A stretch of DNA of 64,000 nt. Source: an uncultured Formosa sp. Lineage in GTDB: Bacteria; Bacteroidota; Bacteroidia; Flavobacteriales; Flavobacteriaceae. The notes beneath the pieces are model-generated. The model saw nothing but the letters and a program-made list of their open reading frames with translations. It did not search any database and had not been told where the DNA came from. Location: assembly GCA_902516685.1 (NCBI GenBank), contig CABXZJ010000002.1, positions 21,257 to 85,256 on the forward strand, read 5' to 3'. Below, in pieces: positions 51,449 through 61,554 of the stretch (position 1 is its first letter; each line of letters starts with the position of its first letter). The position numbers and the translations under genes are program-made.

Positions 51449-52696
51449 ATGCAGTCAAAAAATAACGATTCTAATCATTCTTTTTGTGTTATAGGAATCA
51501 GCTACAAAAAAGCAGATGCAAAATTGCGAGGCAGTTTTAGCTTAAGCCCCACAAAAAAAGCAAATGTTCTTAAACAAGGAAAAGCTATTGGCTTAAACGG
51601 ATTAATAGCAACCTCAACCTGCAATCGAACAGAAATTTATGGATTAGTTAACGATCCTAATGTGCTCATTAAACTTTTGTGCGAAAATACTAAAGGTCAT
51701 TTTCATATGTTTAAAAAAGTATGCTACATATTAAAAGGTAGTGAAGCTATTGAGCACATGTTTAGGGTTGGTGCTGGTCTTGACAGTCAAATATTAGGAG
51801 ATTTTGAAATAATAAGTCAACTTAAGTTAAGTGCAAAAATTTCAAAAAAGTATAATCTATTAAATAGTTATTTAGAAAGACTAGTAAACTCTGTACTTCA
51901 AGCGAGTAAACGGATTAAAAATGAAACTGAACTATCTTCAGGCGCAACATCTGTCTCATTTGCATCAGTTCAGTATATTTTAAATACTATAAAAAATATC
52001 CAAACTAAAAACATTCTACTGTTCGGTACTGGTAAAATTGGTAGAAACACCTGCGAAAATCTTATAAAACACACTAAGAATGAACATATAACGCTTATAA
52101 ACAGAACAAGAGAACGAGCAGATAAATTAGCTGGAAAATTCAAAGTTCATGCCAGAAACTACAGCCAACTTCAAGAAGAAATTGCAAAGACCGACATTTT
52201 AATTGTTGCTACAGGTGCCCAAAATCCAACAATTGACAAGCAGATCATTATTGGAAAAAAAGAGCTGTTGATTTTAGATCTTTCAATTCCTAAAAATGTC
52301 GACGAAAATGTGAAAACCCTTCCGAATGTTACATTAACCCACCTTGACGAGCTTTCCAGCATAACAGACAATACACTCCAAAAAAGAGAAAAAAATATCC
52401 CAATCGCTGAAGGTATTATAAAAAGTATAAAAGAAGAATTTGAGTCATGGGTTGAACAGCGTAGATTTGCTCCAACAATCAAAGCACTTAAAGAAAAATT
52501 AAAAGTGTTTGCTGAAACTGAGATTAATAATCAGGGCAAAAAAAATGCTGGTTTTGATTTCGATCAAGCAGATTTAATCAGTTCTAATATTGTTCAAAAA
52601 ATTACAAACCATTTTGCTCTTCACCTGAAAGAAGATACGGTTACTTCAAAAGAAAGCTTAGATCTTATTAATAAAATTTTCCAACTCAAAGCTTAG
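51449..52696 (+). CDS. hemA: Glutamyl-tRNA reductase
   Basis: From ATG 51449 the protein has 415 aa with STCNRTEIYG (catalytic Cys), HMFRVGAGLDSQILGDFEI, and a Rossmann-type NADPH domain (LLFGTGKIGRNTCENL). It reduces glutamyl-tRNA(Glu) to glutamate-1-semialdehyde, the first committed step of the C5 heme pathway. The stop is 2 nt before the hemC start. It opens a five-gene heme operon. Confidence 0.95.
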   Translation: MQSKNNDSNHSFCVIGISYKKADAKLRGSFSLSPTKKANVLKQGKAIGLNGLIATSTCNRTEIYGLVNDPNVLIKLLCENTKGHFHMFKKVCYILKGSEAIEHMFRVGAGLDSQILGDFEIISQLKLSAKISKKYNLLNSYLERLVNSVLQASKRIKNETELSSGATSVSFASVQYILNTIKNIQTKNILLFGTGKIGRNTCENLIKHTKNEHITLINRTRERADKLAGKFKVHARNYSQLQEEIAKTDILIVATGAQNPTIDKQIIIGKKELLILDLSIPKNVDENVKTLPNVTLTHLDELSSITDNTLQKREKNIPIAEGIIKSIKEEFESWVEQRRFAPTIKALKEKLKVFAETEINNQGKKNAGFDFDQADLISSNIVQKITNHFALHLKEDTVTSKESLDLINKIFQLKA

Positions 52697-52698
52697 TC

Positions 52699-54297
52699 AT
52701 GCCGAAGCTAATACGTATAGGGACTCGTGAAAGCGAACTTGCGCTTTGGCAAGCTAAAAGTGTCCAATCGCAACTTGAAGGTCTTGGCTGTAAAACAACT
52801 TTAGTCCCAATAAAATCTATTGGTGACTTAGCACAAAATCAACCAATATATGAATTTGGTATCACTGGAATATTTACTAAGACATTAGATATTGCACTAC
52901 TTAACGATGAAATTGATGTTGCTGTACACTCGCTTAAAGATGTCCCTACATTGCTACCCAAAGGTATTGTTCAGGCAGCTGTTCTTAAACGTGGCAACGT
53001 TAGAGATACATTAGTATTTAAAAATAATGAAGAATTTTTAGCACAAAGTAATGCAATAATAGCCACTGGAAGCTTAAGGCGAAAAGCCCAATGGCTTAAT
53101 CGCTATCCTTCACACTCTACTGTAGCAATTAGGGGTAATATTAACACTAGACTTGAAAAATTAAGTAACTCAAAGACATGGAACGGAGCTATTTTTGCTG
53201 CTGCGGGCCTTGGAAGGATAGGTTTGACACCCGAGAACTCTGTTAATCTAGAGTGGATGGTACCTGCACCCGGACAAGGTGCTATAATGATTGCTTGCCT
53301 TAATTCAGAAAAGGATATACTTGAAGTTTGTCGCAGACTTAATGATGTTGAAACAGAAATCTGCACAACCATGGAGCGTGAATTTTTAAATAAACTAGAA
53401 GGTGGCTGCAGCTCCCCTATAGGAGCTTTAGGATTTATAAAAAACGAAGAAGTGCATTTTCATGGTATTATTTTGAATGAAGATGGTACAAAAAAAGTAG
53501 AGGCAAAACGAAGTGCGATCCTTGGAAAACATGAGTGCCTGGTAGAAGAATGCTTAGATTTTATTGTTGAGCGTGGTGGTAAAAGCTTAATTAGTAAAGC
53601 AACAATTAAGCCGCAAGATACTACTATAATTTCTTCAAAAATATTAAGTGCTGGCCAATTAGATTTATTCCCTAAATCCATAAAAGTAGAGAGCATTGAT
53701 TTCATTAAAACTACTCCAAACAGAATCAAGCCTACAATATTAAAAGCATTACACAAAAATGTAGTAATCACAAGTAAAAACGGTGTTGAGGCAATCTTAA
53801 ATAATTGCACATCTGAAGAACTAAAATTTGAATCAATTTATTGTGTGGGACGACGAACTAAAAAGCTAATTGAGCAAAAAATTGGTCCTGTTAGACACAG
53901 TGCAAAAAATTCAAAGGCTCTAGCTGAATATTTAATTAAATTTTTAGAGGGAAAAGAAATAACATACTTTTGTAGTGATATTCGAATGGACGAACTGCCG
54001 GGAATTTTAGAAAACAATAACATTACAGTCAACGAAGTTGAAGCTTACAGTACAAAACTTGAGGCACCCAAACTCTCAAAATCAGTAAGAGAGGTTTTAT
54101 TTTATAGCCCCTCAACGATAGAAAGTTTTCTAAAGAAAAATACTCCAACATGTATAGCTTACTGTATTGGAGAAACAACTGCAAAAAAAGCTAGAAAACA
54201 TTTTAAAGATGTTTATACTGCCAAAATTCCAACGATAGAAAGTGTTATTGAATTAGTCAATCAAAAACACATTATAAAGGACAAAAAAAATGATTAA
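52699..54297 (+). CDS. hemC: Fused porphobilinogen deaminase and uroporphyrinogen-III synthase
   Basis: The 532-aa protein joins two activities. Residues 1-~300 are Hem[31 protein letters not shown], and Cys237 in [12 protein letters not shown], which holds the dipyrromethane cofactor. Residues ~345-525 form a HemD-like domain ([52 protein letters not shown]). Together they polymerise and cyclise porphobilinogen to uroporphyrinogen III. The last 8 nt overlap hemE. Confidence 0.93.
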   Translation: MPKLIRIGTRESELALWQAKSVQSQLEGLGCKTTLVPIKSIGDLAQNQPIYEFGITGIFTKTLDIALLNDEIDVAVHSLKDVPTLLPKGIVQAAVLKRGNVRDTLVFKNNEEFLAQSNAIIATGSLRRKAQWLNRYPSHSTVAIRGNINTRLEKLSNSKTWNGAIFAAAGLGRIGLTPENSVNLEWMVPAPGQGAIMIACLNSEKDILEVCRRLNDVETEICTTMEREFLNKLEGGCSSPIGALGFIKNEEVHFHGIILNEDGTKKVEAKRSAILGKHECLVEECLDFIVERGGKSLISKATIKPQDTTIISSKILSAGQLDLFPKSIKVESIDFIKTTPNRIKPTILKALHKNVVITSKNGVEAILNNCTSEELKFESIYCVGRRTKKLIEQKIGPVRHSAKNSKALAEYLIKFLEGKEITYFCSDIRMDELPGILENNNITVNEVEAYSTKLEAPKLSKSVREVLFYSPSTIESFLKKNTPTCIAYCIGETTAKKARKHFKDVYTAKIPTIESVIELVNQKHIIKDKKND

Positions 54298-55315
54298 AAA
54301 CGATTTATTTTTACGTGCCCTAAAAGGTGAAGTGGTTACTCGGCCACCCGTTTGGATGATGCGCCAAGCAGGGCGCTATTTACCTGAGTTTATGCAAATT
54401 AAAAATAAATACGATTTTTTCACACGTTGTCGGACACCTGAGTTGGCTAGTGAAATTACATTACAACCAATTCGCCGATTTGGGATGGATGCCGCAATAT
54501 TATTTTGTGATATCTTGGTCATACCACAGGCTATGAATATCGAGGTCGAAATGAAATCTAATTTTGGACCATTCTTGCCAAACCCTATTAGAACACAAAA
54601 AGATCTAGACAGAGTTATTGTACCCGACGTAAATATAGAACTAGATTACGTGTATAAAGCTATCAAAGCTACCAAAGAATTACTGAATAATGAAGTCCCC
54701 CTAATAGGGTTTGCTGGCTCGCCATGGACTGTGTTTTGCTATTGTGTTCAAGGGCAGGGAAGTAAAAATTTTGACAAAGCTAAGGCTTTTTGTTTTTCAA
54801 ATCCCATGGCAGCACATCTGTTACTACAAAAAATTACTGAAACCACTATAGGCTATTTGAAGGCAAAAGTAAAGTCTGGTGTAGATGTGCTTCAGATTTT
54901 TGATTCATGGGGAGGTATGCTATCCCCTAATGATTACCAAGAGTTTTCATGGAAATATATTAATCAAATTATAGAAGCACTCAAAAATGATGCTCCTGTG
55001 ATTTCCTTTGGCAAAGGATGTTGGTTTGCATTGCACGAAATGGGGAAATCCAATGCCGCTGCCATTGGAATCGATTGGACATGCTCAGCTCGAAATGCAC
55101 GCTATCTTACAGGTGGGAATAAAACATTACAGGGAAATTTTGACCCTTCTCGCTTATTATCGCCTCCTGACGAAATAAAAAAAATGGTACATGAAATGAT
55201 TAATTCATTCGGTAAGGACAAATACATTGTAAATCTAGGACACGGTATCTTACCTAATATCCCAGTGGATCATGCTAAGGCTTTTATTGATGCTGTAAAA
55301 TCGTATAACGGATAA
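54290..55315 (+). CDS. hemE: Uroporphyrinogen decarboxylase
   Basis: The 341-aa enzyme has signature 1 [16 protein letters not shown] (about 20-35) and signature 2-like [19 protein letters not shown]. It removes four acetate carboxyls to form coproporphyrinogen III. It overlaps the hemCD fusion and is 5 nt before hemF. Confidence 0.96.
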   Translation: MIKNDLFLRALKGEVVTRPPVWMMRQAGRYLPEFMQIKNKYDFFTRCRTPELASEITLQPIRRFGMDAAILFCDILVIPQAMNIEVEMKSNFGPFLPNPIRTQKDLDRVIVPDVNIELDYVYKAIKATKELLNNEVPLIGFAGSPWTVFCYCVQGQGSKNFDKAKAFCFSNPMAAHLLLQKITETTIGYLKAKVKSGVDVLQIFDSWGGMLSPNDYQEFSWKYINQIIEALKNDAPVISFGKGCWFALHEMGKSNAAAIGIDWTCSARNARYLTGGNKTLQGNFDPSRLLSPPDEIKKMVHEMINSFGKDKYIVNLGHGILPNIPVDHAKAFIDAVKSYNG

Positions 55316-55320
55316 ACTCT

Positions 55321-56232
55321 ATGCAGCCTATTACAGAAACTTTCTATAAATACATTGAAGCACTTCAAAATAAAATCACAATGGCCTTTGAAGCAATCGA
55401 TGGTTGCGCTACATTTAACGAAGACATTTGGGAGAGAGAAGAAGGAGGAGGAGGGCGCACACGCATACTCCTTAATGGTAATGTTTTTGAAAAAGGTGGA
55501 GTAAATATTTCAAAAGTTCATGGAGCTCTGCCAAAAGCTATGCAAAGCTATTTCGGAGTTGAAAATGTTGATTTTTTTGCTTGTGGCTTAAGCCTTGTAA
55601 TGCATCCCAAGAATCCTATGGTGCCCACGGTTCACGCAAATTGGCGCTATTTTGAAATGTACAATAAAGATGGGTCTATTATAGACCAGTGGTTTGGAGG
55701 AGGTATGGATTTAACCCCTTATTATTTATTCGATGATGACGTTAAGTATTTTCACATGCAGTGTAAGAGTGCCTGTGACCGCCATAATAAGAATTTCTAC
55801 AAAAAATATAAAAAAGATTGTGACTCCTATTTTTACAACAGCCATAGAAACGAAGCACGAGGTGTAGGTGGCTTATTTTTTGACTATTGTAAGGGAAATG
55901 ACTCCATGACAATAGAGCAATGGTATGATTTTGTTAAAGATGTAGCTGACAACTTTTTAAATTGTTACGTACCGATAGTCAATAAAAGGAAAAATATTAC
56001 CTATTCTGCGACTGAACGGCAATGGCAAGAAATTCGAAGAGGTCGGTATGTAGAGTTTAACTTAATTCACGATAAAGGTACCTTATTTGGTCTTAAAACT
56101 AATGGAAGGATTGAAAGTATTCTAATGAGTTTACCTCCACAAGTACAATGGTCTTACGGATATAAACCAGCCCCAAACAGCAAAGAAGAAGAGTTAATTA
56201 AAGTATTAAAAAAACCTAAAAACTGGATTTAA
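55321..56232 (+). CDS. hemF: Oxygen-dependent coproporphyrinogen III oxidase
   Basis: The 303-aa enzyme has the HemF patterns EREEGGGGRTRIL, PTVHANWRYFE, WFGGGMDLTPYYLF and the signature YVEFNLIHDKGTLFGLKTNGR. It needs O2, so the organism makes heme aerobically by this route. It starts 5 nt after hemE and is 1 nt from hemB. Confidence 0.96.
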   Translation: MQPITETFYKYIEALQNKITMAFEAIDGCATFNEDIWEREEGGGGRTRILLNGNVFEKGGVNISKVHGALPKAMQSYFGVENVDFFACGLSLVMHPKNPMVPTVHANWRYFEMYNKDGSIIDQWFGGGMDLTPYYLFDDDVKYFHMQCKSACDRHNKNFYKKYKKDCDSYFYNSHRNEARGVGGLFFDYCKGNDSMTIEQWYDFVKDVADNFLNCYVPIVNKRKNITYSATERQWQEIRRGRYVEFNLIHDKGTLFGLKTNGRIESILMSLPPQVQWSYGYKPAPNSKEEELIKVLKKPKNWI

Positions 56233-56233
56233 C

Positions 56234-57223
56234 ATGTATCCCTTAAAACGAAATCGACGCTTACGAGTAAATAAATCAATAAGAAACTTGGTGAAAGAAA
56301 ATAATATCACTTCAGACGATTTTTTAGTTCCTCTTTTTGTTGTGGAAGGCAAAGGAATTAAAGAAGAGATACCTTCAATGCCAAATTACTTTAGGCACAG
56401 TTTAGATACCCTTGAAAAAGAGGTTGTTTCAATGTGGGGCTTAGGAATAAAAGCTGTATTATTATTTGTTAAAGTTGAAGACACTCTCAAAGATAATTTC
56501 GGCAATGAAGCGATTAACCCAAACGGACTTATGCAGCGCGCCATCAAAACTATCAAAAATAAATGCCCAGAAATTTTAGTTATGACAGACGTTGCTTTGG
56601 ACCCATACTCTATTTATGGACATGACGGGATAGTTGAAAAAGGACAAATAATGAATGACCAAACCATCGAAATTTTAGCAAAAATGAGTATCTCTCATGC
56701 TAATGCTGGAGCAAACTTCCTAGCTCCAAGTGACATGATGGACGGTCGTATACAAACCATTAGAAAAGCTTTAGAAAGAGAAAATTACAAAGATGTGGGG
56801 CTTATGAGCTACAGCGTTAAGTACGCCTCATCGTTTTATGGGCCATTTAGGGCCGCTTTAGATTCAGCTCCTGTAAATAAAAAAAACATCCCAAAAGACA
56901 AAAAAACATATCAAATGGACTGTGCAAACCGCTTAGAAGCTGTAAGAGAAGTAGAAACAGATATAAATGAAGGAGCTGATATTATTATGATTAAACCTGG
57001 TATGGCCTATTTAGATATTATTAGAGATGTTAGAAATAAATTTGATATACCAATTGCGGCCTATCAGGTAAGCGGAGAATATGCAATGATTAAAGCAGCA
57101 AGTGAAAAAGGGTGGTTGGACCAGGACAAAGTAATGCTAGAAACAACAATGGCTTTTAAGCGTGCTGGCGCTGATATCATCGCCAGTTATTTTGCAAAAG
57201 ACATCATAAAATTGATTAGTTAA
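56234..57223 (+). CDS. hemB: Delta-aminolevulinic acid dehydratase (porphobilinogen synthase)
   Basis: The 329-aa enzyme has the Schiff-base lysines in YSVKYASSFYGPFR and MIKPGMAYLDI. The zinc-type Cys cluster is largely replaced (MTDVALDPYS), indicating a magnesium-type enzyme. It condenses two aminolevulinates into porphobilinogen. It closes the hemA-hemCD-hemE-hemF-hemB operon. Confidence 0.96.
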   Translation: MYPLKRNRRLRVNKSIRNLVKENNITSDDFLVPLFVVEGKGIKEEIPSMPNYFRHSLDTLEKEVVSMWGLGIKAVLLFVKVEDTLKDNFGNEAINPNGLMQRAIKTIKNKCPEILVMTDVALDPYSIYGHDGIVEKGQIMNDQTIEILAKMSISHANAGANFLAPSDMMDGRIQTIRKALERENYKDVGLMSYSVKYASSFYGPFRAALDSAPVNKKNIPKDKKTYQMDCANRLEAVREVETDINEGADIIMIKPGMAYLDIIRDVRNKFDIPIAAYQVSGEYAMIKAASEKGWLDQDKVMLETTMAFKRAGADIIASYFAKDIIKLIS

Positions 57224-57273
57224 ATACAACGGGGCTTAACTATTATTTACCTTTAATGTAAACTTAAAACAAA

Positions 57274-58428
57274 ATGAAATTAATGATAAAAGTAATCAAA
57301 TGGATAATCATGAGTCTTGCTGCCCTAATAATATTACTTTACATCACTGATACGGAATACTTAATTAAAGCTGTCCGAGTTGTTTATTTTAAAGGGCATA
57401 CAACTGCCTCAATTGATGACTATGTTTATTTTGATAACTCTACAATAAAGGCTGGAAGTCCAAAAAAATGGCCTCTACACAAGGATTATAATAAAATATC
57501 TAGTACTGATAGGTTAATGGATTTACACCGTTCAAAAGGAACTGTCGCATTCATGATTATAAAAAATGATAGTATTATTCATGAGGACTACTTCGATGAA
57601 TACAATGAAAATTCAAAAAGTAATTCCTTTTCAATGGCCAAAAGCTATGTTTCTGCACTTCTAGGAAAAGCTATTATGGAAGGGCACATAAAAAATCTAG
57701 ACCAGCCAGTTGCTGACTTTTTCCCAAATTATAACGGATTACTTTCCAGTAAAGTTACTGTTGGAGATCTTGCCTCAATGTCTTCTGGCTCTAGTTGGAT
57801 AGAAGATTATTATTGGCCTATTAATATTACTGCACAAGCATATTACGGAAAAGAGCTTGAAAAAACCATTTTGGGTTTAAAAACGATTAAGTTACCTGGA
57901 CAATCATTTGAATATTCAAGTGGAGATACCCAACTGCTTGCAATGGTCATTGAAAAGGCGACTGGGAAAAAAATATATAACTACTTGTCCGAAAGTTTTT
58001 GGATTCCATTAGAGTCGGAAAATGATGCTATATGGCAAGTAGATAGTAAAGAAAATGATCTAGTTAAGGCATACTGCTGTATTGGAAGTACAGCAAAAGA
58101 TTTTGCAAGACTAGGAAAGCTTTATAAAGATTACGGTAAATGGGGAAAGAAACAGATTTTAGATTCTACTTTTGTCGCTAAAAGCATTAAGCCTAGATTT
58201 CAAAATAGCCCTGAATATGGTTACGGTTTCTGGCTACTAGAAAACAAAAAGAAATCTTTTTTTATGATGGAAGGACACCTAGGACAATGTGTTATCGTGG
58301 CTCCAAATGATAATCTTATTATTGTTCGTCTAGGCCATGGAAAAGATTCTTTTGGGAGAAACCCCTACAATGGAGATATCAGTATTTATATTGAAGAGGC
58401 CTACAAAATGCTAGCTAATTATAAATAG
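57274..58428 (+). CDS. Serine hydrolase of the class C beta-lactamase family
   Basis: The 384-aa protein has an N-terminal membrane helix (about 8-25), then the SxxK motif in SFSMAKSYVSALLG and the YSS motif in FEYSSGDTQLLAMVIEKATG. The C-terminal HLGQ-type third motif is MEGHLGQCV. It is a penicillin-recognising-fold esterase or peptidase anchored to the inner membrane; the substrate is unknown. It is distinct from the lipoprotein member at 2233. Confidence 0.86.
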   Translation: MKLMIKVIKWIIMSLAALIILLYITDTEYLIKAVRVVYFKGHTTASIDDYVYFDNSTIKAGSPKKWPLHKDYNKISSTDRLMDLHRSKGTVAFMIIKNDSIIHEDYFDEYNENSKSNSFSMAKSYVSALLGKAIMEGHIKNLDQPVADFFPNYNGLLSSKVTVGDLASMSSGSSWIEDYYWPINITAQAYYGKELEKTILGLKTIKLPGQSFEYSSGDTQLLAMVIEKATGKKIYNYLSESFWIPLESENDAIWQVDSKENDLVKAYCCIGSTAKDFARLGKLYKDYGKWGKKQILDSTFVAKSIKPRFQNSPEYGYGFWLLENKKKSFFMMEGHLGQCVIVAPNDNLIIVRLGHGKDSFGRNPYNGDISIYIEEAYKMLANYK

Positions 58429-58483
58429 AGTGTGGTGAGATTTTACTGAAAAGAATTATTTTGTTCAACTACAAACTGAAAAA

Positions 58484-60175
58484 TTGGAAAAAAAACTACT
58501 TCTTAGTGTAAAAAAATTATCTATTAGTTTCAATAGTAATAATATACCAAACAAGGCTGTTAACTCTATTTCTTTTGATGTTTATGAAAATGAAATAGTG
58601 GGTGTTATTGGAGAAAGTGGTTCCGGTAAATCTGTAACAGCATTGTCACTAATGAGGCTAATCCAATTTAGCGAAAAAACTAAATTTTCAGGTGCTGTAA
58701 CATACAAAGGTGTGGACATAAAAGAGCTTTCTAAAAAAGAGATCCAAGCTGTTAGGGGGAATGAAATTGCTATGATTTTTCAGGAACCTATGAGTGCATT
58801 AAACCCCTCTATGACGTGCGGATCACAACTTAAAGAAATATTATTGCACCATGATGTTGTCAATAAAAAAGATCTTAATGATGAGGTTCTCAGGTTATTT
58901 AATAGTGTTAAAATACCTGATGCACATATGGCGGTACAGAAATATCCACATGAACTCTCAGGTGGGCAACAACAGCGTGTAATGATTGCTATGGCAATAG
59001 CGTGTAAACCAAAAATTTTAATTGCAGATGAACCAACAACAGCCTTAGATGTTACTGTTCAAAAAGAAATTATTGCATTACTCAGTTCACTTCAGAAAGA
59101 AACAAAAATGAGCATAATTTTTATTAGTCACGATTTAGCTACGGTTTCAGAAATATCGAATAGGATCTTAGTGATGTATAAGGGAAGTATTATTGAAAAT
59201 GGAGATACAAACACAGTTTTAAAAACTCCAAAAGAGCCTTACACTAAGGCTCTTATTTCTGCAAAACCTAAGACAGGAAAAAGACTTAAAAGATTACCAA
59301 CTATAAAAGATATCTTATCTGGTTCTAACAAACTTGAAATTATTACAAAAAAAGAGAGAAAAAAAAGACATAAAAAAATTTATAACTCTCCGCCAATATT
59401 AAGAGTTGAAAACCTTGAAAAGATATACTTTAAAAGATATGGTTTGTTTTCTGGAAAGTCATCATTTAAAGCGATTGATAATGTAAGCTTCGAACTATTT
59501 GAAGGAGAAACTTTAGGACTAGTAGGTGAATCAGGTTGCGGAAAATCTAGCCTTGGAAATGCCATTTTACAATTAAATAGAGCAACTTCTGGTTCTGTTT
59601 TTTACAAAGGGAAAAACCTACACAAATTATCAAAAAAAGATCTCAGGCATCTAAGAAAAGAAATTCAAATTATTTTTCAAGATCCTTTAGCGTCTTTGAA
59701 TCCTAGGCTTACAATTGGGGAGGCTATAATTGAACCTATGTTAGTACATAAATTGTATGATAATTATAGCTGTCGTAAATCTAAAGCACTTGATATACTT
59801 GAAAAAGTAGGCATTGACAAAAATAGTTTCGATCGATACCCTCACGAATTCTCAGGAGGGCAAAGACAGCGTATAGTGATTGCAAGAACAATAGCAGTAG
59901 AGCCAAAATTAATTATTTGTGACGAATCCGTTTCAGCTCTTGATCTTTCAGTCCAAGCACAGGTCCTAAATCTTTTAAATTCCCTCAAGGAGGATTTTAA
60001 ATTTACTTATATTTTTATTTCTCATGACCTCGCCGTTGTAAAACATATGTCAGATAAAATACTTGTTATGAACAATGGGAAAATTGAAGAGCAAGGAGAT
60101 GCTGATGAGGTTTATAAAAATCCAAAACAAAAGTATACTAAACGTTTAATAAGTGCGATTCCCAAAGAATTATAG
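58484..60175 (+). CDS. Fused dipeptide/oligopeptide ABC transporter ATP-binding protein (DppD-DppF type)
   Basis: The 563-aa protein holds two nucleotide-binding domains. NBD1: Walker A GESGSGKSVT, signature LSGGQQQRVMIAMAI, Walker B ILIADEPTTALD. NBD2: Walker A GESGCGKSSL, signature FSGGQRQRIVIARTI, Walker B LIICDESVSALD (Ser replaces the usual Pro-Thr). A Lys/Arg-rich linker joins them. It would power peptide import, or export of microcin-like compounds, with permeases encoded elsewhere. No ATG fits; TTG 58484 is the likely start. Confidence 0.9.
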   Translation: MEKKLLLSVKKLSISFNSNNIPNKAVNSISFDVYENEIVGVIGESGSGKSVTALSLMRLIQFSEKTKFSGAVTYKGVDIKELSKKEIQAVRGNEIAMIFQEPMSALNPSMTCGSQLKEILLHHDVVNKKDLNDEVLRLFNSVKIPDAHMAVQKYPHELSGGQQQRVMIAMAIACKPKILIADEPTTALDVTVQKEIIALLSSLQKETKMSIIFISHDLATVSEISNRILVMYKGSIIENGDTNTVLKTPKEPYTKALISAKPKTGKRLKRLPTIKDILSGSNKLEIITKKERKKRHKKIYNSPPILRVENLEKIYFKRYGLFSGKSSFKAIDNVSFELFEGETLGLVGESGCGKSSLGNAILQLNRATSGSVFYKGKNLHKLSKKDLRHLRKEIQIIFQDPLASLNPRLTIGEAIIEPMLVHKLYDNYSCRKSKALDILEKVGIDKNSFDRYPHEFSGGQRQRIVIARTIAVEPKLIICDESVSALDLSVQAQVLNLLNSLKEDFKFTYIFISHDLAVVKHMSDKILVMNNGKIEEQGDADEVYKNPKQKYTKRLISAIPKEL

Positions 60176-60823
60176 CGACATTTCTGGGATTTCACCATCA
60201 ACTATAAGATTACCCTGAGTTGCATTTTTAATTGTCTCGATGCTGACACCTGGAGCGCGCTCTAAAAGCTTAAATCCTAGGTCTGTAACTGCAATTACTG
60301 ACAGGTTTGTGACTATTTTCTTAACACAGTTAACCCCTGTAAGTGGCAGATTACATCTTTTCAAAAGTTTAGATTCAGCTTTTTTATTGGTATGCATCAT
60401 TGCCACTATAATATTTTCAGCGCTAGCAACCAGGTCCATTGCTCCACCCATACCTTTGACTAATCGGCCTGGAATTTTCCAATTAGCAATGTCCCCGTTT
60501 TCGGCTACTTCCATGGCGCCCAAAATAGTTAAATCTACGTGTTTTCCTCGAATCATTGAAAAACTCATAGCAGAATCAAAAAAACTAGCTCCTTTTAATG
60601 CAGTTATGGTTTGTTTACCTGCATTAATTAAATCAGGGTCTACATCCCTTTCAAAAGGAAAAGGCCCCATCCCTAAAATTCCATTTTCACTTTGAAAATC
60701 AACTTCAATATCTTTTTGTACAAAATTAGCAACTAAAGTTGGAATACCTATTCCAAGATTAACATAATATCCGTCTTTTACTTCCTTTGCAATTCTTCTC
60801 GCTATTCCATTTTTATCTAACAT
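60170..60823 (-). CDS. scoB: 3-oxoacid CoA-transferase subunit B
   Basis: The 217-aa subunit contains YYVNLGIGIPTLVANF and the catalytic-Glu motif SENGILGMGPFP. It transfers CoA between succinyl-CoA and acetoacetate (or a similar 3-oxoacid). It is 7 nt downstream of scoA in the same operon and converges with the ABC gene, overlapping its end by 6 nt. Confidence 0.95.
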   Translation of the reverse strand: MLDKNGIARRIAKEVKDGYYVNLGIGIPTLVANFVQKDIEVDFQSENGILGMGPFPFERDVDPDLINAGKQTITALKGASFFDSAMSFSMIRGKHVDLTILGAMEVAENGDIANWKIPGRLVKGMGGAMDLVASAENIIVAMMHTNKKAESKLLKRCNLPLTGVNCVKKIVTNLSVIAVTDLGFKLLERAPGVSIETIKNATQGNLIVDGEIPEMSL

Positions 60824-60830
60824 ATATTAA

Positions 60831-61532
60831 TTATAAAGTTGGCGTTGTTGTACGTTGTTCTATTCTTTTTTCATAGTTTTCCCCTTGAAAAATTCGTTGT
60901 ATAAAAATACCTGGCACATGTACTTGATTTGGGTCTAAGGATCCGACAGGAACTAACTCTTCAACCTCGGCTACTGTTATCTTGGCCGCACCACACATAT
61001 TTGGGTTGAAATTTCTTGCCGTTCCCTTGAATATTAAATTGCCTGAAGTATCACCCTTCCATGCTTTTACAAATGAAAAATCTGCTTTAAATGCATATTC
61101 TAAAACATACATCTTGCCGTCAAATTCACGAGTTTCTTTTCCAGTAGCTACTTCGGTACCAAAGCCAGCTGGAGTATAAATTGCGGGAATACCTGCTTGT
61201 GAAGCTCTACAAAGTTCGGCTAAAGTACCTTGTGGAATGAGTTGAACGTCTAGTTCTCCAGAAAGCATCTGTCTTTCAAATTCCTCATTCTCCCCAACAT
61301 ATGAGGAAATCATTTTTTTAATTTGATGCGCTTTAAGTAATCGACCTAAGCCAAAATCGTCAATACCAGCGTTGTTTGATATGCAAGTTAAATTCTTTAC
61401 GTTCATATTTACAAGTTCTGATATAGCGTTTTCTGGTATACCGCATAAGCCAAATCCTCCTAAAAGTAAAGTCATCCCGCTTTCAACACCATCCAAAGCT
61501 TTGTGAACATTATTTACACATTTATTAATCAT
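60831..61532 (-). CDS. scoA: 3-oxoacid CoA-transferase subunit A
   Basis: The 233-aa subunit carries LLLGGFGLCGIPENAI (CoA-transferase family I signature 1) and ends with a short polar tail. It pairs with subunit B to activate ketone-body or branched-chain ketoacids. The PBP1A gene lies just upstream on the same strand (23-nt gap). Confidence 0.95.
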   Translation of the reverse strand: MINKCVNNVHKALDGVESGMTLLLGGFGLCGIPENAISELVNMNVKNLTCISNNAGIDDFGLGRLLKAHQIKKMISSYVGENEEFERQMLSGELDVQLIPQGTLAELCRASQAGIPAIYTPAGFGTEVATGKETREFDGKMYVLEYAFKADFSFVKAWKGDTSGNLIFKGTARNFNPNMCGAAKITVAEVEELVPVGSLDPNQVHVPGIFIQRIFQGENYEKRIEQRTTTPTL

Positions 61533-61554
61533 AAGACATATTTTGGTTTAATAC

